Shown: positions 1 to 12,197 of the stretch, piece after piece
Layout: each line of letters begins with the position of its first letter
How positions within the stretch are numbered: position 1 is the stretch's first letter
Assembly (NCBI RefSeq): GCF_032062135.1
Contig: NC_092860.1
Location: 131,667,353 to 131,731,352 of the forward strand
From: Pyxicephalus adspersus
Taxonomy: Eukaryota; Chordata; Amphibia; Anura; Pyxicephalidae
DNA length: 64,000 bases
Direction of reading: 5' to 3'
The notes under the pieces: model-generated
Database searches by the model: none
Told to the model about the DNA's origin: nothing
The model's input: only the letters and a program-made list of their open reading frames with translations
Position numbers and translations under genes: made by a program

Positions 1-140
1 CCGGAGTACCCGGAGGAAACCCACGCAGACACGGGGAGAACCTGCAAACTCCATGCAGATAATGTCCTGGCTGGGGATCGAACCTGGGACCTAGCGCAGC
101 AAAGGCCTGAGTGCTAACCCCTGAGCCACCATGCTGCCCC
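1..140 (-). mobile_element. tRNA-derived SINE, 5' part (cut by window start)
   Basis: Read on the minus strand, this begins with a GGCAGCATGGTGGCTCAG-like head. It has a Pol III A-box-like segment (TGGCTCAGGGGTTAGCAC) and a B-box-like segment (GGTTCGATCCC), followed by the body that recurs at 7451-7773, 11565-11793 and 61025-61361. A and B boxes at this spacing are the hallmark of a tRNA-derived SINE. The 3' half lies before base 1. It encodes no protein. Confidence 0.8.
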
Positions 141-1089
141 GATTTCCATCTGGAAGTTCAGTGTACAATTACTAGGCTATTAGTTTGAGGCAATATTTTG
201 GTAAAAATTATTGTAACTAACCAGCATTACCAGGCCTTGAATTTTTAAGAAAGATATTCTTTAGGGAGCTGGTACCATTTCCCCTATAGTACTTATGATG
301 GGGCAAAGCAGCAGTAGTCCAAACAAATAGCATTATGGAGACTCAGCCTGTTGCCAACAAGGAAAATACTGTTAGAGCAATTGTCCACCCATTAAATTAA
401 AAGAACCTTTATGTAAAAGTGTTAAAGTCCTAATACAGTTCATAAACATTTGTACATTTTTCTATGTTAAGATATTTCTTATTGCAATATTCATTGATGT
501 GAGCCATTTGTGGTAATGAAAGCTGATAGTACCAGTGACTATACTATCTCTTCCTGCAGTTACTTGAACAGGAAAAAGACTATTATTCTGATTAATTATT
601 TTTTAATGGTTTCCGTAGGATATCACATCCAAATATTGTTGTGGGGGGCAAGACACATGCAAGCCTCCATCTTGTCTTGGTAGCAGTGGTGGGCATTCAT
701 TTGTGATCTGACTTGGGTTCCAAAAAACATTTTAAATGTCCTTATGTTATCACATGCTACTGGGTTATAGTAAAAGACAAAAAAACAAGTTACTAATATT
801 TGGGCTTAGCTAAAGGGTGACTGAACTGATATGATCAAGTGAACACTAACTTCAACATGGTAGAGAGTAAAGGTTTATTTCCTAACTGCTGTAAAGGCTG
901 CTATGAATATTACACACAAGAAAGAATAAATGCCTTGTGAAAAATTACTTTTCATTTAATCTAAGCGTGTTTAGTGACCAGGTCACTGTGACGATGGTAG
1001 GAATTCAAATTCCACCATTCCACCTGCCCCACAAATAGAGTTCAGAAATTTATTGGCTTCCTTTTCTATCCATCCAAAAGACAAAACCT
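141..1089. other. AT-rich sequence without recognisable gene
   Basis: I see only short chance reading frames and no coding exon, RNA gene or clear repeat in this stretch. Confidence 0.5.
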
Positions 1090-1566
1090 ATGCAGGTAGT
1101 CTCCGGGTTACATACGAGATAGGGACTGAAGGTTTGTTCTTAAGTTGAATTTGTATGTAAGTCGGAACAGGTACATTATTAAAAAAAAAAAAAGGTCGGG
1201 ACAAATGTTTGTCTCAACATATTACTATGCAGCATGGAGTCAGTTACTGTATAAAATCCTCACTGTGAGGTAATCACAAACAAAGCAAAAAAAGCAAAAA
1301 AGATCTTTATGGAGCCTAGACATTCATTAACTTCTGGAGCAAACTGTGCTTTGATTTGCAAAAAAAAACAACTGCAATTGTCTTGAAGTTGCAGAAGGAG
1401 CTCATCCCCCCTAAGATCCCACAACCTCAGCTGTGTTTAGCAAAAGATTTCTTCTGCAAATCATGCAAACCATCCTCTGTCCTGCACATGAGCGTGCAGG
1501 GAAGCCCCGTTCGTATCTAGGAGGCATCTGTATGTTGAATGTCCTTAACCCGGGGACTACCTGTAT
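1090..1566. mobile_element. Non-autonomous Tigger/pogo-like DNA transposon
   Basis: The left end reads GCAGGTAGTCTCCGGGTT and the right end (1549-1566) is its inverted counterpart, AACCCGGGGACTACCTGT. These are terminal inverted repeats of about 17 bp enclosing roughly 475 bp with no transposase frame. CAGGTAGTCCCC-type ends with a TA-like flank resemble Tigger/pogo (Tc1/mariner superfamily) elements. That family call is an inference from the terminus only. A second right-end fragment lies at 56470-56591. The right end here has been tandemly triplicated (see 1508-1723). Confidence 0.6.
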
Positions 1567-1723
1567 TCACAAATACCCCCGTTTGTATCTAGGAGGCATC
1601 TGTATGTTGAATGTCCTTAACCCGGGGACTACCTGTATTCACAAATACCCCCGTTTGTATCTAGGAGGCATCTGTATGTTGAATGTCCTTAACCCGGGGA
1701 CTACCTGTATTCACAAATACCTC
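1508..1723. repeat. 72-bp tandem repeat, three copies, made of a transposon end
   Basis: Three consecutive units start at 1508, 1580 and 1652, an exact 72-bp period. Units 2 and 3 look identical, and unit 1 differs by at most a base or two. Each unit holds the last ~58 bp of the Tigger-like element plus ~14 bp of flank (TTCACAAATACCCC). Because 72 is a multiple of 3, one frame stays open across all units and gives a spurious 144-residue ORF with a repeated peptide. The high unit identity implies a recent duplication. Confidence 0.9.
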
Positions 1724-3957
1724 ATTCAAAAACAACGACTAATATTATATCATATTAATTGCTTTCATTGCAAACTTACAGAGGTACTCCCTATATATAT
1801 AGATAGTAGTAGCTGTCTTTGCAGTGAAGAATCGAAGATGCACCATCATTTGGCTACTTTACTTTAGTCTAAAATTAGTCAAACTATAAATATTCAATAG
1901 ATGAATGACTATACATTTCCCAGTACAGTTACGTGGTCTGCTGTGTATACTATTACAGTACCAGTTGACAAGCCTGTATGTCCATTCAAATAATATAGGG
2001 ATCATGTCAGCTTTGAATGTGCAAATATGCCTACAACTTTATTGTTGCTGTCAACAGGTTTTGTTATTTATTGAGTTAATCTCTTTGTAGTAAAACAACA
2101 TTTTCTATAAGTAGGTTTTGGTATGTATGGGTCATTACCTCTTTGCACACTCTGCACTGGCCTTTCCTATTAACAGGTGTTACTACTAAGAGCAAATAGT
2201 TGTGGAAAGTCACATGGAATTTGTAAGGTTCCTCTGGTCTCTTCTTTAACTCTGCTTGAAGGCCATTAGAAAAGGTGGTATATTTGTACAGTTGTTTTAA
2301 ACTAGCCATGGACCTATATTCAACCAGGTCAAAGTGGCAGAAGTGCCAAGAAATATGCATCATAAGTGTGAAGATGGAATGTAGTCAACTGATCCAAGAA
2401 GTGAACTTGTCAGCAGGGCTTTATGTAAAAAAAAAGCAAAGGTTAGGCAAGGTGAAGGATGGTCAGAAATAGATGTCCAAGGACAGATCAAGACTTGTCA
2501 GTACCAGGCCAAGGTGAGCAGAAGACAGGATCCTTTGGAATAGGATACATGGAAGATTGGGAATGGATACTTCAACCTCATTTAATTAACAAGCAATTTG
2601 GAAGTATTTTTTAAACTAATATATACCACAAAAATATAGTGCTTTATGTAGAAAAGTTTTCATTTCAAATGAAATTCAAAACTTTTTTTGGTACAATGAG
2701 CCATATCTGCCATACTTTCCTAATGTTGTTTGAGTGTTTGCTAGACATTGGCTATTATATCTAACATCACTGGGGCTGTGCAATAAACTAAAGAAAAGAA
2801 ATTGACCCCCGCCTAGAGTTATTACAAGCAGCAACTTATTAGGTTTCACCCTTAACACTTTCAACTTTGTGCTCACCTAAAGTGGGACGACAGGTAGAAC
2901 ATAAACTGAAAATACAGCTCTGTATGTATAATTGCATTAATAAAGGTATGTTGTTTTAACTCTGAGCAATGTAAATACCTGAACCTAACTTTATATCAGC
3001 CTCTGGAAGTTACTGTACAACAGCATTAAGACTAGGAAAGGAGCAAATCAGCACAGCAAAGGAACTAATCGGTTATGCTGCAGTGGCACAAATATGTTGA
3101 AAGTAAGAGAGTAGATAGATTACCATTGTTCTGCTTCTTCTGTCACTGTCCAGTCACAGGCTAAGGAAAGAACAAGACCTGTAGGTGCTACCTAAATAAA
3201 GGAGACCAAAATAATGTTTCTTTTACTGCTAGGCTGTGCTGTGCTGTGTGCAAGGACTGTGTACATCTCAAAACTTGATGGACAGAAGAACGTCATTTGA
3301 AAACTCTCTTTCATGTATAATATGTATATTATGTGTTTTATGTATATTATTTTTTATTTATCTTTGATATTACTAAATGCTAGTACTATGCAGACAACAC
3401 TTCAGCTATGCTGAAATCTGAAGGTCTATCAGTTGCATTATTCAAAAGCATCCTTCACTGCAAACAGGAATGCTGTTTCTTGTGTAATTTTTTGGATAAG
3501 TGAACTAACTCGCAATAACCAGTCAGTTTCAAGAAATAAACCTAGGGCAGGTTACAAAAAGTTAGCATGTGACCAGTAGTTTTATGCATTGTAATGCAAT
3601 GTTTTTTCCAATTTAAACTATGACGTGATGTCTGGAGGACACAGATAAGGAAAGTGTAGTGCTGTGATGGAACTATGATAACATGCATTTGTTTGTGATA
3701 TCATTGGATATAAAATAAGGAATGTAATCAAAAAAGGTTTCTTTTAAAAATGTCATTATTATGTGGATGATGGAAGGAAAAGGAGGAACCAGGGTGGGTA
3801 AAATATAGGCAGATTGATTGTTATCTTTAAATGCAATGACTATGGTGGTATGAGTAGGCATGGTCTCTTGTAGATGGATTGCACAATGCAGGGTGACAAC
3901 ACTACTGCCTCATTGGTATTCAATAGGTAAGCATTGTCGCCCTTTAACAGGAAGTCC
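1724..3957. other. AT-rich sequence without recognisable gene
   Basis: Only short, unsupported reading frames occur here. No protein family, RNA gene or obvious repeat was recognised. Confidence 0.5.
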
Positions 3958-4385
3958 CAAAACATACTCCCCTAGCCACTCTCTTCGCTCCTCCAACGAC
4001 CTACCTCCACGCTCCTCCATAACCTCATCACACGCATGGCTCTAAGACTTTTCTAGAGCTGCACCCACTCTCTGGAATGGTCTTCCTTGTCCTATTCAGG
4101 TTGCTCTTACTGCTCTTTAAAAAGACCTCTCAAAACCCATTTTTCTCATTTTTCTCAAAACTTCTGTCTTTTAAAACAGTCACTACTTCCCACCCCTATA
4201 TATCTCCCCTCCTATTGTGTTTCTTCCCCCTCCTCCTAGATTGTAAGCTCTTCGGGGCAGGGTCTTCTCCTCCTCCTTTGTCACTGTTTGTATCTGTCTA
4301 TCATTTGCAACCCCTATTTAATGTACATTACTGCTGCGCTGTGTAATATGTTGGTGCTTTAAAAATCCTGTTTATTAATAATAAT

Positions 4386-4417
<32 letters not shown>

Positions 4418-4431
4418 ATAATTACTGATAA
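3958..4431 (+). mobile_element. L2-clade LINE, decayed 3' end with 3' UTR
   Basis: The first part is the C-terminal end of a LINE reverse-transcriptase polyprotein. Around 3976-4010 one frame reads LRSSNDLPPRSS. In another frame, from 4046, translation reads DFSRAAPTLWNGLP, a conserved tail motif of L2/CR1-type ORF2. The frames are disrupted. The 3' UTR follows (AGATTGTAAGCTCTTCGGGG near 4238), then a tail ending in a (TAA)n run. The same architecture recurs at 42430-42850 and, tail only, at 12009-12197 (minus). A 5'-truncated dead copy, as is usual for LINEs. Confidence 0.75.
4375..4431 (+). repeat. (TAA)n simple repeat forming the L2 3' tail
   Basis: A run of TAA/ATA triplets with small interruptions directly follows the L2 3' UTR. 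L2-clade LINEs and their partner SINEs typically end in short tandem repeats of this kind. Confidence 0.8.
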
Positions 4432-5529
4432 GTAATATGTTTTAAATAATGTAGGAGTGTCAGTTGTTATGCTCTTCTGGATTAAAGGAAACATAAATAT
4501 AATTTTCCATTCTGAGCTTGCATACACTTTAATGAGCACTGAGATATTTTAGCAATATGTATACTTCCCTGCATCTTGACCTTTTCTTCCATCTGCGTAA
4601 GAAATAAAGTTCACAACAGCTTAGAAAATGACCATATGTACATTACTCTTTGATGTATTTCTAAATACGGCTAAGGTCGGACACTCAGTGCATCAAAAAA
4701 GTCCTCCAGTAGGACAGAAGGCACCTCGGTATGGGAGCCCTGTGCATTACTCCCTAATATTAGTCTTACATTATAAATATTTATGCTAATCTATCAGACA
4801 AACAAAGACATGGCCAATTTCATTGCTCAGTCAGACAGCTATTTATAGGTTCCTGCTAATGTAAGAATTATTATTTTTGCAAGATGAGTTAAAGTAATAA
4901 GTTTGGTGCTTATTTTTTTTTTATTCTTGTCTATGGAAATCTATAAAATGATTTTTTAAACAGTTTCTGTTTCAGGGCTGTAAATGAACATTACAACTAA
5001 TTTTGTAGATATTTACCTTAATTAGATGACCATTGGATGTTGTATTTGCCATGTAGCTGACACATTTATATATAGTTTTATTCCCCTAGGAGGAAGAAGG
5101 AATTCTGTGATCTTTTAAATGATTATTATACTCATCATTTGACAGAGAAAACTGTATTAAATCCACTATTACTCTTGATTTATAAATTATGGGTTTTTGG
5201 GAGTTCAGTGGTCATATAGCAGATTTAGAGTTTTTTTGTGGTCACAAGCCAGGCTGATCAACCTATTATTTGGTACAAGAAGCAAAACTAATAAGAAAAC
5301 AAACATTTACCCTCTTTCAGTTCCAAGATTTGATGCATCATTATAAAAATCATCAGGTTTATAGCAGGTCTAAAGGTATTTAAATCGACCCTCAGGTGTA
5401 AGACAAAACACAACAGATTCCACTATATTCTTATTTATTTACCAACAATGTAGAAAAAAATGGCAAAGTACAAATCATGAACAATAAACCCAACTCGATT
5501 CTGAGTTTTCCCACTTAAGCAATGGTGAT
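4432..5529. other. AT-rich sequence without recognisable gene
   Basis: Nothing identifiable was found beyond poly-T and AT-rich runs. Confidence 0.5.
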
Positions 5530-5662
5530 CTAACTTTAAACAATAAAGTTAAAATGTAAAGTTAAAATAAAAGTTAAAATAAAAGTTAAAATAAAAATGT
5601 ACAATAAATGTAAAATAAAAGTTAAAATAAAGTTAAAATAAAAATGTACTTTAAAAAAATGT
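5530..5662. repeat. A-rich short tandem repeat (AAAGTTAAAATA-like)
   Basis: AAAGTTAAAATA and close variants recur about eight times, interleaved with AAATGTAC segments at two points. This is low-complexity tandem DNA and non-coding. Confidence 0.75.
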
Positions 5663-7450
5663 CAGTGTTATATATTTTTATAAATATATGTATAAGTGTA
5701 CCAAATGTAAATGCAGGATTGCCAGTCCAGGCTTGCACAAAACAAAAATGAGATGAAATGTATCTTTCTATTTTCTGCAATCAAATTGCTTACAGTATAT
5801 TATGCCAAACACATTTATTACAAACACTTGTCTAAAAATCTTTTTTTCCAGCGGTAAACAAGGTCAGTAAAGGCAATGTACTTATATATCTTCTTATGTG
5901 TCATTAGTGAAGGTGATATCCCGGCTGTCATTAAGAAATAAGTACATACAAGTGATGCTAGTGTATGGCACATTTCCTGGTGCTCCTTGCTGATTACAAA
6001 AGCTGTACACAGACTGTCAACTCCATCATAAGCATTCATTATTCTTCTGTATGAGGAACACCAGCCAAGTCCCAGAATGTTGCCTAATATCCAACCTCCA
6101 TTGATGATTTACACACACATAAAGCTTTCCAGCCTCTCCCTTCATACTGTTATGAACATGCCCCATACCTGCCCATTCACGTGGCTGATGATCAAGCTAA
6201 TAGATAGTAAGCTGCAGATTTCTCCCATAATTAAACCTCATTGAAACTGTCTTTGAGGCAGTATTTTTAATAAACTGATAGGTGTATGTTGTTTCATTAT
6301 TTAATATACTAATTCTGCATATTAGTGTTATACAATACTGTTTTTGACTTATTTATATGGTACAGGGGCACGCACAGACATTTTGCAAAGCCCCACATAA
6401 AATATAAAGTCATTCATTCCTCTTCAATTCAATTACCAACATATTTAGGTGAAGTAGATTTCTCTAGCATAGGTTTTAGAAGAAAACTGGGTCATAAAGA
6501 AATGTAAGCTGGCACAGGCAAAGAATACATATATACCTTTAAACCCAAGACCAACCTTGTTGCAAGATTACAGCACTAACCAGAATGCTACCCATCTCAG
6601 AAATATTGGTGATGTTATGGCTGAATTATTTTAGCTATATTTAATACTAGATCTCTTTTCATGAGTAACACATCCACCCAGTAGGTAGATAATACAAATG
6701 TTGAGTTGGTGTAAAAACAGAGCTATGAGTTGGATTTTTTTAATGACACTTATTAGCAAGCATTCAATCAGCTAAGTTTGGATTGCATAGCAGTTGGCTA
6801 AATATTTAGTGTGTGATGTTCAGTAAATCTGGTCTGTCAATGTTGCTCAAAGAGACAAAATGTACATGCCAACTGGAGGCAACAGAGAAGATTAGGAGCT
6901 AAAAAGATGGAAGGTCTTGTTGTGGGACAATGTTAGCAAAGGTATTATAGACTGTTTGCTTTTTTATTTAGAAGGAAAGGATATGTACCTTTTAGTTGTT
7001 ACCTTGTTTCATCACAAAGTGTACGTTATATGCATACCATCATGTGAATAAAGCCTTACTTAAGCCATGGTAGTTTTTTTTCTTATATTGGCAGACAAAA
7101 AGCACTTGACTCATGATGGTCTCCGCTTTGGCTTATCATAGTAAAAGTCATGAGGTTCAGATAGAGCTTGCTGTTCACATTTTAAGCTGCTCAAAACTTT
7201 TCAGATCGGTGCTTGCAGGCTAATGTGAGCTTTTTTCTCCCAGCTAAATTTAAGTTGGCATGTATAGGTGGATAAAGGAATCAAAAAGTAGTCTACCCTT
7301 AACAATCCTATTTTAACTTGTATATACACTCTTAACTTTGTGGTGGTGGTAGCACTGGTGAGTCCAACACAGTTGTGACATTTGCCCTTTAAGTTTTAGT
7401 GTCTAGGCAGAAGACTAGTTCTGCAGTTTTTGGCATTAGTCTATCAATTT
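5663..7450. other. AT-rich sequence without recognisable gene
   Basis: A 73-codon minus-strand frame at 5818-6039 shows no family resemblance that I can recognise, and no splice context that supports it. Otherwise the stretch is AT-rich and featureless. Confidence 0.45.
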
Positions 7451-7773
7451 ATTATTATTACAGAGTATTTATATAGTGCCAACATATTACGAAGCCAATA
7501 GTCATGTGACTAGCTGTCCCTCAGAGAGGCTCAAAATCTAATGTCTCTACCATAGTCATTTGTCTCTAATACAGTCTCAGGTCACTATTTTGGGGGGAAG
7601 CCAATTAACCTAACTGCATGTTTTTGGAATGTGGGAGGAAACCGGAGAACCCGGAGGAAACCCACACGGGGAGACATGGGGAGAACCTGCAAACTCCATG
7701 CAGATAATGATTTGAACCTGGGACCTACCGCTGCAAAAGCCAGAGTGCTAACCACTGAGCCACTGTGCTGCCC
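7451..7773 (-). mobile_element. tRNA-derived SINE, near full length, with target-site duplication
   Basis: On the minus strand it starts GGGCAGCACAGTGGCTCAGTG (A-box region) and continues through the B-box region, partly lost here. The shared body (CAAACTCCATGCAGATAATG on the plus strand) follows, then the 3' tail containing the reverse of GCACTATATAAATAC and a TAA-type end. ATCAAT occurs immediately on both sides (7443-7448 and 7774-7779), a plausible target-site duplication from L2-driven insertion. The 74-codon ORF here is an artefact of the SINE. Confidence 0.88.
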
Positions 7774-8439
7774 ATCAATAATGAAAACAACTGAAAATCT
7801 TGAAAATCCTCTGAGCGGTTTTGCAGCAAAAATAATTTACAGTAAATATGTGTAACTGCTGAGGCCATATTATAAGCAGAACACAAGCTTGCTTAAATAA
7901 TTGGCATGACCCTAAAATTTATTATAACGTGACCCCTTAACTAATCAATATACCTAAAGTATTTTCTACCAGTATATTTACCTTATTCTGTTCTCAAAGT
8001 AGTTAGCACCAAAGGATATCAGTCCTGTTAAAAGAATCTCCAGCACACCTTTTGGCGGTAACAAGGGATGTATATTGTTATGATGACATGACGTCAGCTG
8101 AGATGAAGATGTCTGTAAAACAGTAGCCAATCAGTAGCTCTACCTAAACCATCATTTGGCCAGTATTGTGGCTATTGATTAGGTGATTGGCACACAAGAC
8201 AGCCCAAAATAACAATTTCGTAAGAAAAGGTGAGTATTTTCAGCTCCTTTTACTGCTTACTGCTGTAGGACAGGGTAACGGGTAAAACATGGCTAACTCT
8301 AAACAAAGCACTATTATGAACTGTAAAGTATAATAGAAAAGCAGCAAAGTATACCCATTGTCGAGATCTATTCTCCAAATTTTAAATCCCTAAAAGCACC
8401 GTACAGCAGAATTCTGAAAGCAGAGTTAACCTTCTGTGC

Positions 8440-8600
8440 TCTACTCTGGGCTGTGGACCTAATCAATTAATTAGGTTTATAAAGTCAGTCTGGGATATTA
8501 ATGCAGTCACCTGCGTTGTGAAATGTCATTTGCAATTTTATTATTCATGGCTTCTCCTAAACTAGTTTAGTATTATAAATAATTGAATTCTTCTTCACAA
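8440..8600. promoter_or_regulatory. Candidate conserved non-coding/enhancer block
   Basis: It contains the near-palindrome ACCTAATCAATTAATTAGGT (8457-8476), which includes TAATCAATTA, a two-base-spaced pair of homeodomain half-sites as bound by paired-class proteins. GATATTAATG and CATTTGCAATTTTATTATTC follow downstream. The stretch is low in simple repeat and motif-dense, as conserved enhancers often are. This is a motif-based inference only, with no alignment. Confidence 0.22.
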
Positions 8601-10961
8601 CGATGTTGCTTGTTGCAAGAAGTGAATTAGAGACGCTGGTGCTAGTTCATCATTACAAGTCATTTAGAACATGATCTGTTGTCCTCCCCACATTGATCAT
8701 GCAGGGAAAAATTCTGGCAGCTTCCAATAAAATAAAATGGAGGAGCTTAGGCTTTAGAAGCTTTTATAAGGTATGCAATGAAATCATATTTATTCAGTAT
8801 CTTAGATTAAAAGACCAATCTACCCAAACATTATGTTTTAGTTTATTAGTAGGTAGTGGCAAGTGGATTCATCCTTATATTTGAGAATGACTCTGCAGAA
8901 TCATACCTGAACTGTTCTTACGGCTGAATACAAGGGGTTTAGGACTGAATGCTTCTTATATTACATTATGGAAAATGTAACTCAAGCACTGAGACAATAT
9001 GGTGGGAAGAGGAAAAGTTGTCACTGTGCCCATGAAACAGGAGAAGCCAGATGGTTATTTTGCCCACTAACCTATAACCATACCAGAAATATAATTTTAT
9101 GGGTGGACTTTTCCTAGGCAATGCCAATGAGGGAGAGGTATTGAAGTCTTAATTCCTTCTATAAAAGTCAAGCTTGGTTCCACCTCCCTGAGGAGCCCTA
9201 TTGGTCAGTGTTATCTCGTATTACATTAAAGATTAAAGGTTCTGGAAGTAGCAGGGGTTATAAATATTTAAGTCTGGCTTAGCTCTAAACCTTCTGATTG
9301 CAGTAGCGCTTGCTCATTAGCACCAGATTTATACTTCCTTTACTTCTAAGTCAACTGTTTTGTTGGGTCCGCCCTTTCTACCATTGCCCCACCCAAAATT
9401 AACTGACAAGGTTAGTTGCTAATACACAGAACATGCTGGGGTTGGAGGCAGAGAGGCTTAAATTGCTGATTGCTGGGTCCACCTAAATTAAGAGGGGAAA
9501 TTATTCTGCTGTTCTGGCAGATTTCTTTAAGGTGTAGAGTCTCAGTCTGTAACATGTTGTTTGGGTAGCTGGATGTTGTGTCTGGCAGTCTTGCTGCACT
9601 AGGTCATGATATATCTTAGATATGAAGATCTTGGGCCCTCCTACTATGCTCAAATTAGTTTGAAAGATTTATTTCAAAAGGTTTATAGACACAGGCCTCT
9701 ACTGCCAATAGTTGCCAAAATCAGCCTCTCCATAAAGCACCATATATAATTGTACATTATTTCAACATATATAGGTTGAGAGAAAAGTCCATAAGGTTGG
9801 TGTCTCTTTTAGAAAATTTGGCCAAATCAAACAAAAATCATAATACCTGTGATTAGTAGTGGACTTCTGTCCAGGTATTCTGGAAGCTATCATGGGGCTT
9901 TTGGACAATGTCTTTACCAACCTGGCACCATATCCACTTCTGAAGAGTATTGCTTTTATTAAGGGTTGCTTCCCTGTTTTCTTCTTGCATCCTAACTAGT
10001 CCTAGAGAAAGTTGTTTGTGTGTTTTTGAACTCTTACACCAATGGGACTGATCTCCTGCCCCTGGTCTGCATAGTTCTGGCACTTTGGTTTCTGCCCAGT
10101 GATATTGGCAGACATTGAATGGAAAATATCATTGCACCAATTGCTGCAGGAGCTTCACCTTGTCACTATATGTACATGGGTCGAGTACGACAGCCACATT
10201 GCCCTAGGGACACCTTCGGGGCAATGTACTAACCAAAACATTATATAATGCATCTGTTTTGCATATCTAAAACAAAAGTTACTAGCTCCCCTGTCCCCAT
10301 GAACAGTGATCACCCTAAATGTAACAAGTATAAATTGACTTATTAAACAGAGCAATAAAATCCTATTTTCAATGGGAATGTTTGTACATTCTGTGAAAGC
10401 TTAGTTAAACATTAGCCTGGAATTAAAACTTATTTGTCCCTCTACAGGACCAGCAGGAGTTATAATAGCTCATGGGGGAAATACTATTGAGAAATCCATC
10501 TACTAAGGTGGCACAATAGTGAATAGTAAATGTTGTCCTTTTATAAAAAGTGTGTTTATGGCTATGATTTTTAGTACAGCGGGTGGAGTTTAGAATTTTA
10601 TAACATACTGCTTGGTTAGTTGATTTCTGGATTCTGACCACCCCAGATCTGTTGTGCTTGTTTATGTGATTGGATTAACATATATTGGAACATTCCAACA
10701 CCAATAGAATATATAATAATTTTAGCCTTTGCACAGAAAATGTTGAGCTAATGTACAAGGTAATGAGTTAAAGAGACTGCAATTAAAGTAGTTTTAGATT
10801 CTATTAGCTGTTCTTTCTCCACAATACTCTTTTTTATTTTTATGTGAATAAAAATAAAATACTGGTTAATATTGAATATAAAAGGATGTATGTATAGAAC
10901 ATAGGAGCAATAAATCTAACCTTGAAATCTTGTAACCCTAAATCATTTTTAATATATTTAG

Positions 10962-11228
10962 TTATATGCCTAAAAAATTACATAAAGTTATGAATGATGT
11001 AATAAATATCCTAAGATAAGTATAGCCACGGAAATGCTGTTTCACTTTCGGTCCTCCTTGGCAGATGCTAATTTGGTACAAACAGTAAGCCTCCATGTCT
11101 TTGACAGTATAGAGCAGAGCGAAGCGTTCTGGAAGATGTCCAGAAATGAAACATGGCGCAGGTCCCCAGGGCATAACGTATGCTATCTCCAGAAACTTTT
11201 CTAAACTTGGCGTTCTCATGATTGACAT
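10962..11228 (-). other. Unidentified 88-codon open frame
   Basis: The frame is open from 11228 down to 10962. Its first ~60 residues come from a patch less AT-rich than its surroundings and look protein-like (for example LPERFALLYTVKDMEAYC). The last third becomes hydrophobic and AT-rich, as in random sequence. I recognise no domain, catalytic motif or signal peptide. It could be an exon of an unidentified gene, part of a dispersed repeat, or chance. I lean to repeat or chance. Confidence 0.12.
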
Positions 11229-11564
11229 TAGGCACCAAAACGTTCATTATCCAGCAGCTAAAGACTTGTACGTTTGAGTACTTTGATTGTGCCAGTACAT
11301 GTCTGGATTATGTCATCTCACTCAGATTAAATTTAACTCTTGCAGGTCAAAGTAAAACTATTTATTACACTGCAAATGATTAAAATTACTAGCAAACTAA
11401 TCTTTAATACTGGCCATTTTGCTAAGCACCAATTTCAAACTAAGGTAAAACTTAGTTTACATAGGAAAGGTATGTATGGGTTGAAAGTACACTATTGTCT
11501 AAATATTGGAAATATATAGAAATGGAATTGTCCACAAATTGGACAGGTTGCACTGCCTTTCTGA

Positions 11565-11793
11565 TGGGGTGGCACAGTGGCTCAGTGGTTAGCACTCTGA
11601 CCTTTGCAGCAATGGATCCCAGGTACGAATCTCGACCAGGACACTATCTGCTTGGAGTTTGCAGGTTCTCCCCGTGTTTGCGTGGGTGACATTAGATTGT
11701 GAGCCCCTTGTAAAGGACAGCTAGTGACATGACTATGGACTTTGTACAGTGCTGTGTAATATGTTGGCTGTATATAAATACTGTATAATAATA
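11565..11793 (+). mobile_element. tRNA-derived SINE with internal deletion
   Basis: It starts GGGGTGGCACAGTGGCTCAG, with an A-box-like segment and a degenerate B box (GGTACGAATCTCG). The body runs to CGTGTTTGCGTGGGT and then jumps straight to GACATTAGATTGTGAGCCCC. About 100 bp of the middle present in 61025-61361 is therefore missing. It ends with the L2-like tail (GGCTGTATATAAATACTGTA) and TAATAATAAT. The 64-residue ORF overlapping it is spurious. Confidence 0.87.
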
Positions 11794-12008
11794 ATTTAAA
11801 TATATGTTTATTGATACATAATACATATATGTTAAAAAGATAGACCTTACCAGATTGTGCCCTTTGCCTCTAATGACCTAACTCTACTGGACACCTTTCC
11901 CCAAGTTATGGTGATGAACAGAGGAAATAGTGTTCTTTGGGGTGATAATGCTGTACCTCCATAGGTACAGTGCAGTAAGGAAACAATGCCTCCCTAGACA
12001 AATTATGT

Positions 12009-12197
12009 GTTATTATTATTATTATTACTACTAAACAGGATTTATATAGCGCCAACATATTACGCAGCGCTGTACATTAAATAGGGGTTGCAAATGACAG
12101 GCTAAAAACAGACAGTGATACAAGAGGAGAGGACCCTGTCCCGAAGAGCTTACAATCTAGTAGGTAGGGGAATGTACACACAATATGAGGGGGATGT
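12009..12197 (-). mobile_element. L2-clade LINE, 3' UTR and tail
   Basis: On the minus strand it runs from CCCCTCATATTGTGTGTACA through AGATTGTAAGCTCTTCGGGA and GGGTCCTCTCCTCTTG. It ends in the tail GTACAGCGCTGCGTAATATG, then GGCGCTATATAAATCCTG and a TAG/TAA repeat. It matches the tails of 3958-4431 and 42430-42850 and is the best-preserved L2 tail in the window. No coding part remains. TAA repeats lie at its 3' end (12009-12032). Confidence 0.8.

Larger units (their letters stand above)
7774..11564. other. Mostly unique AT-rich sequence; no supported gene
   Basis: It holds the enhancer-like block at 8440-8600 and an unexplained minus-strand frame at 10962-11228, listed separately. A strong splice-donor-like string (AAAAGGTGAGTAT, GT at 8230) has no credible exon upstream. 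Confidence 0.45.

Noticed and set aside
1433..1867. 144-codon ORF with a repeated peptide
   Set aside because: The repeat peptide is the translated 72-bp tandem duplication of a transposon end. The open frame follows from the period being a multiple of three.
5818..6039. 73-codon minus-strand frame
   Set aside because: There is no recognisable domain, and no splice or composition support.
8221..8240. Strong splice-donor-like sequence
   Set aside because: No open frame or acceptor upstream makes a believable exon.
9853..10083. 76-codon minus-strand frame, considered as an L1/Tx1 polymerase C-terminus
   Set aside because: A few residues resemble L1 tails only if frames are switched. No diagnostic motif holds in one frame.
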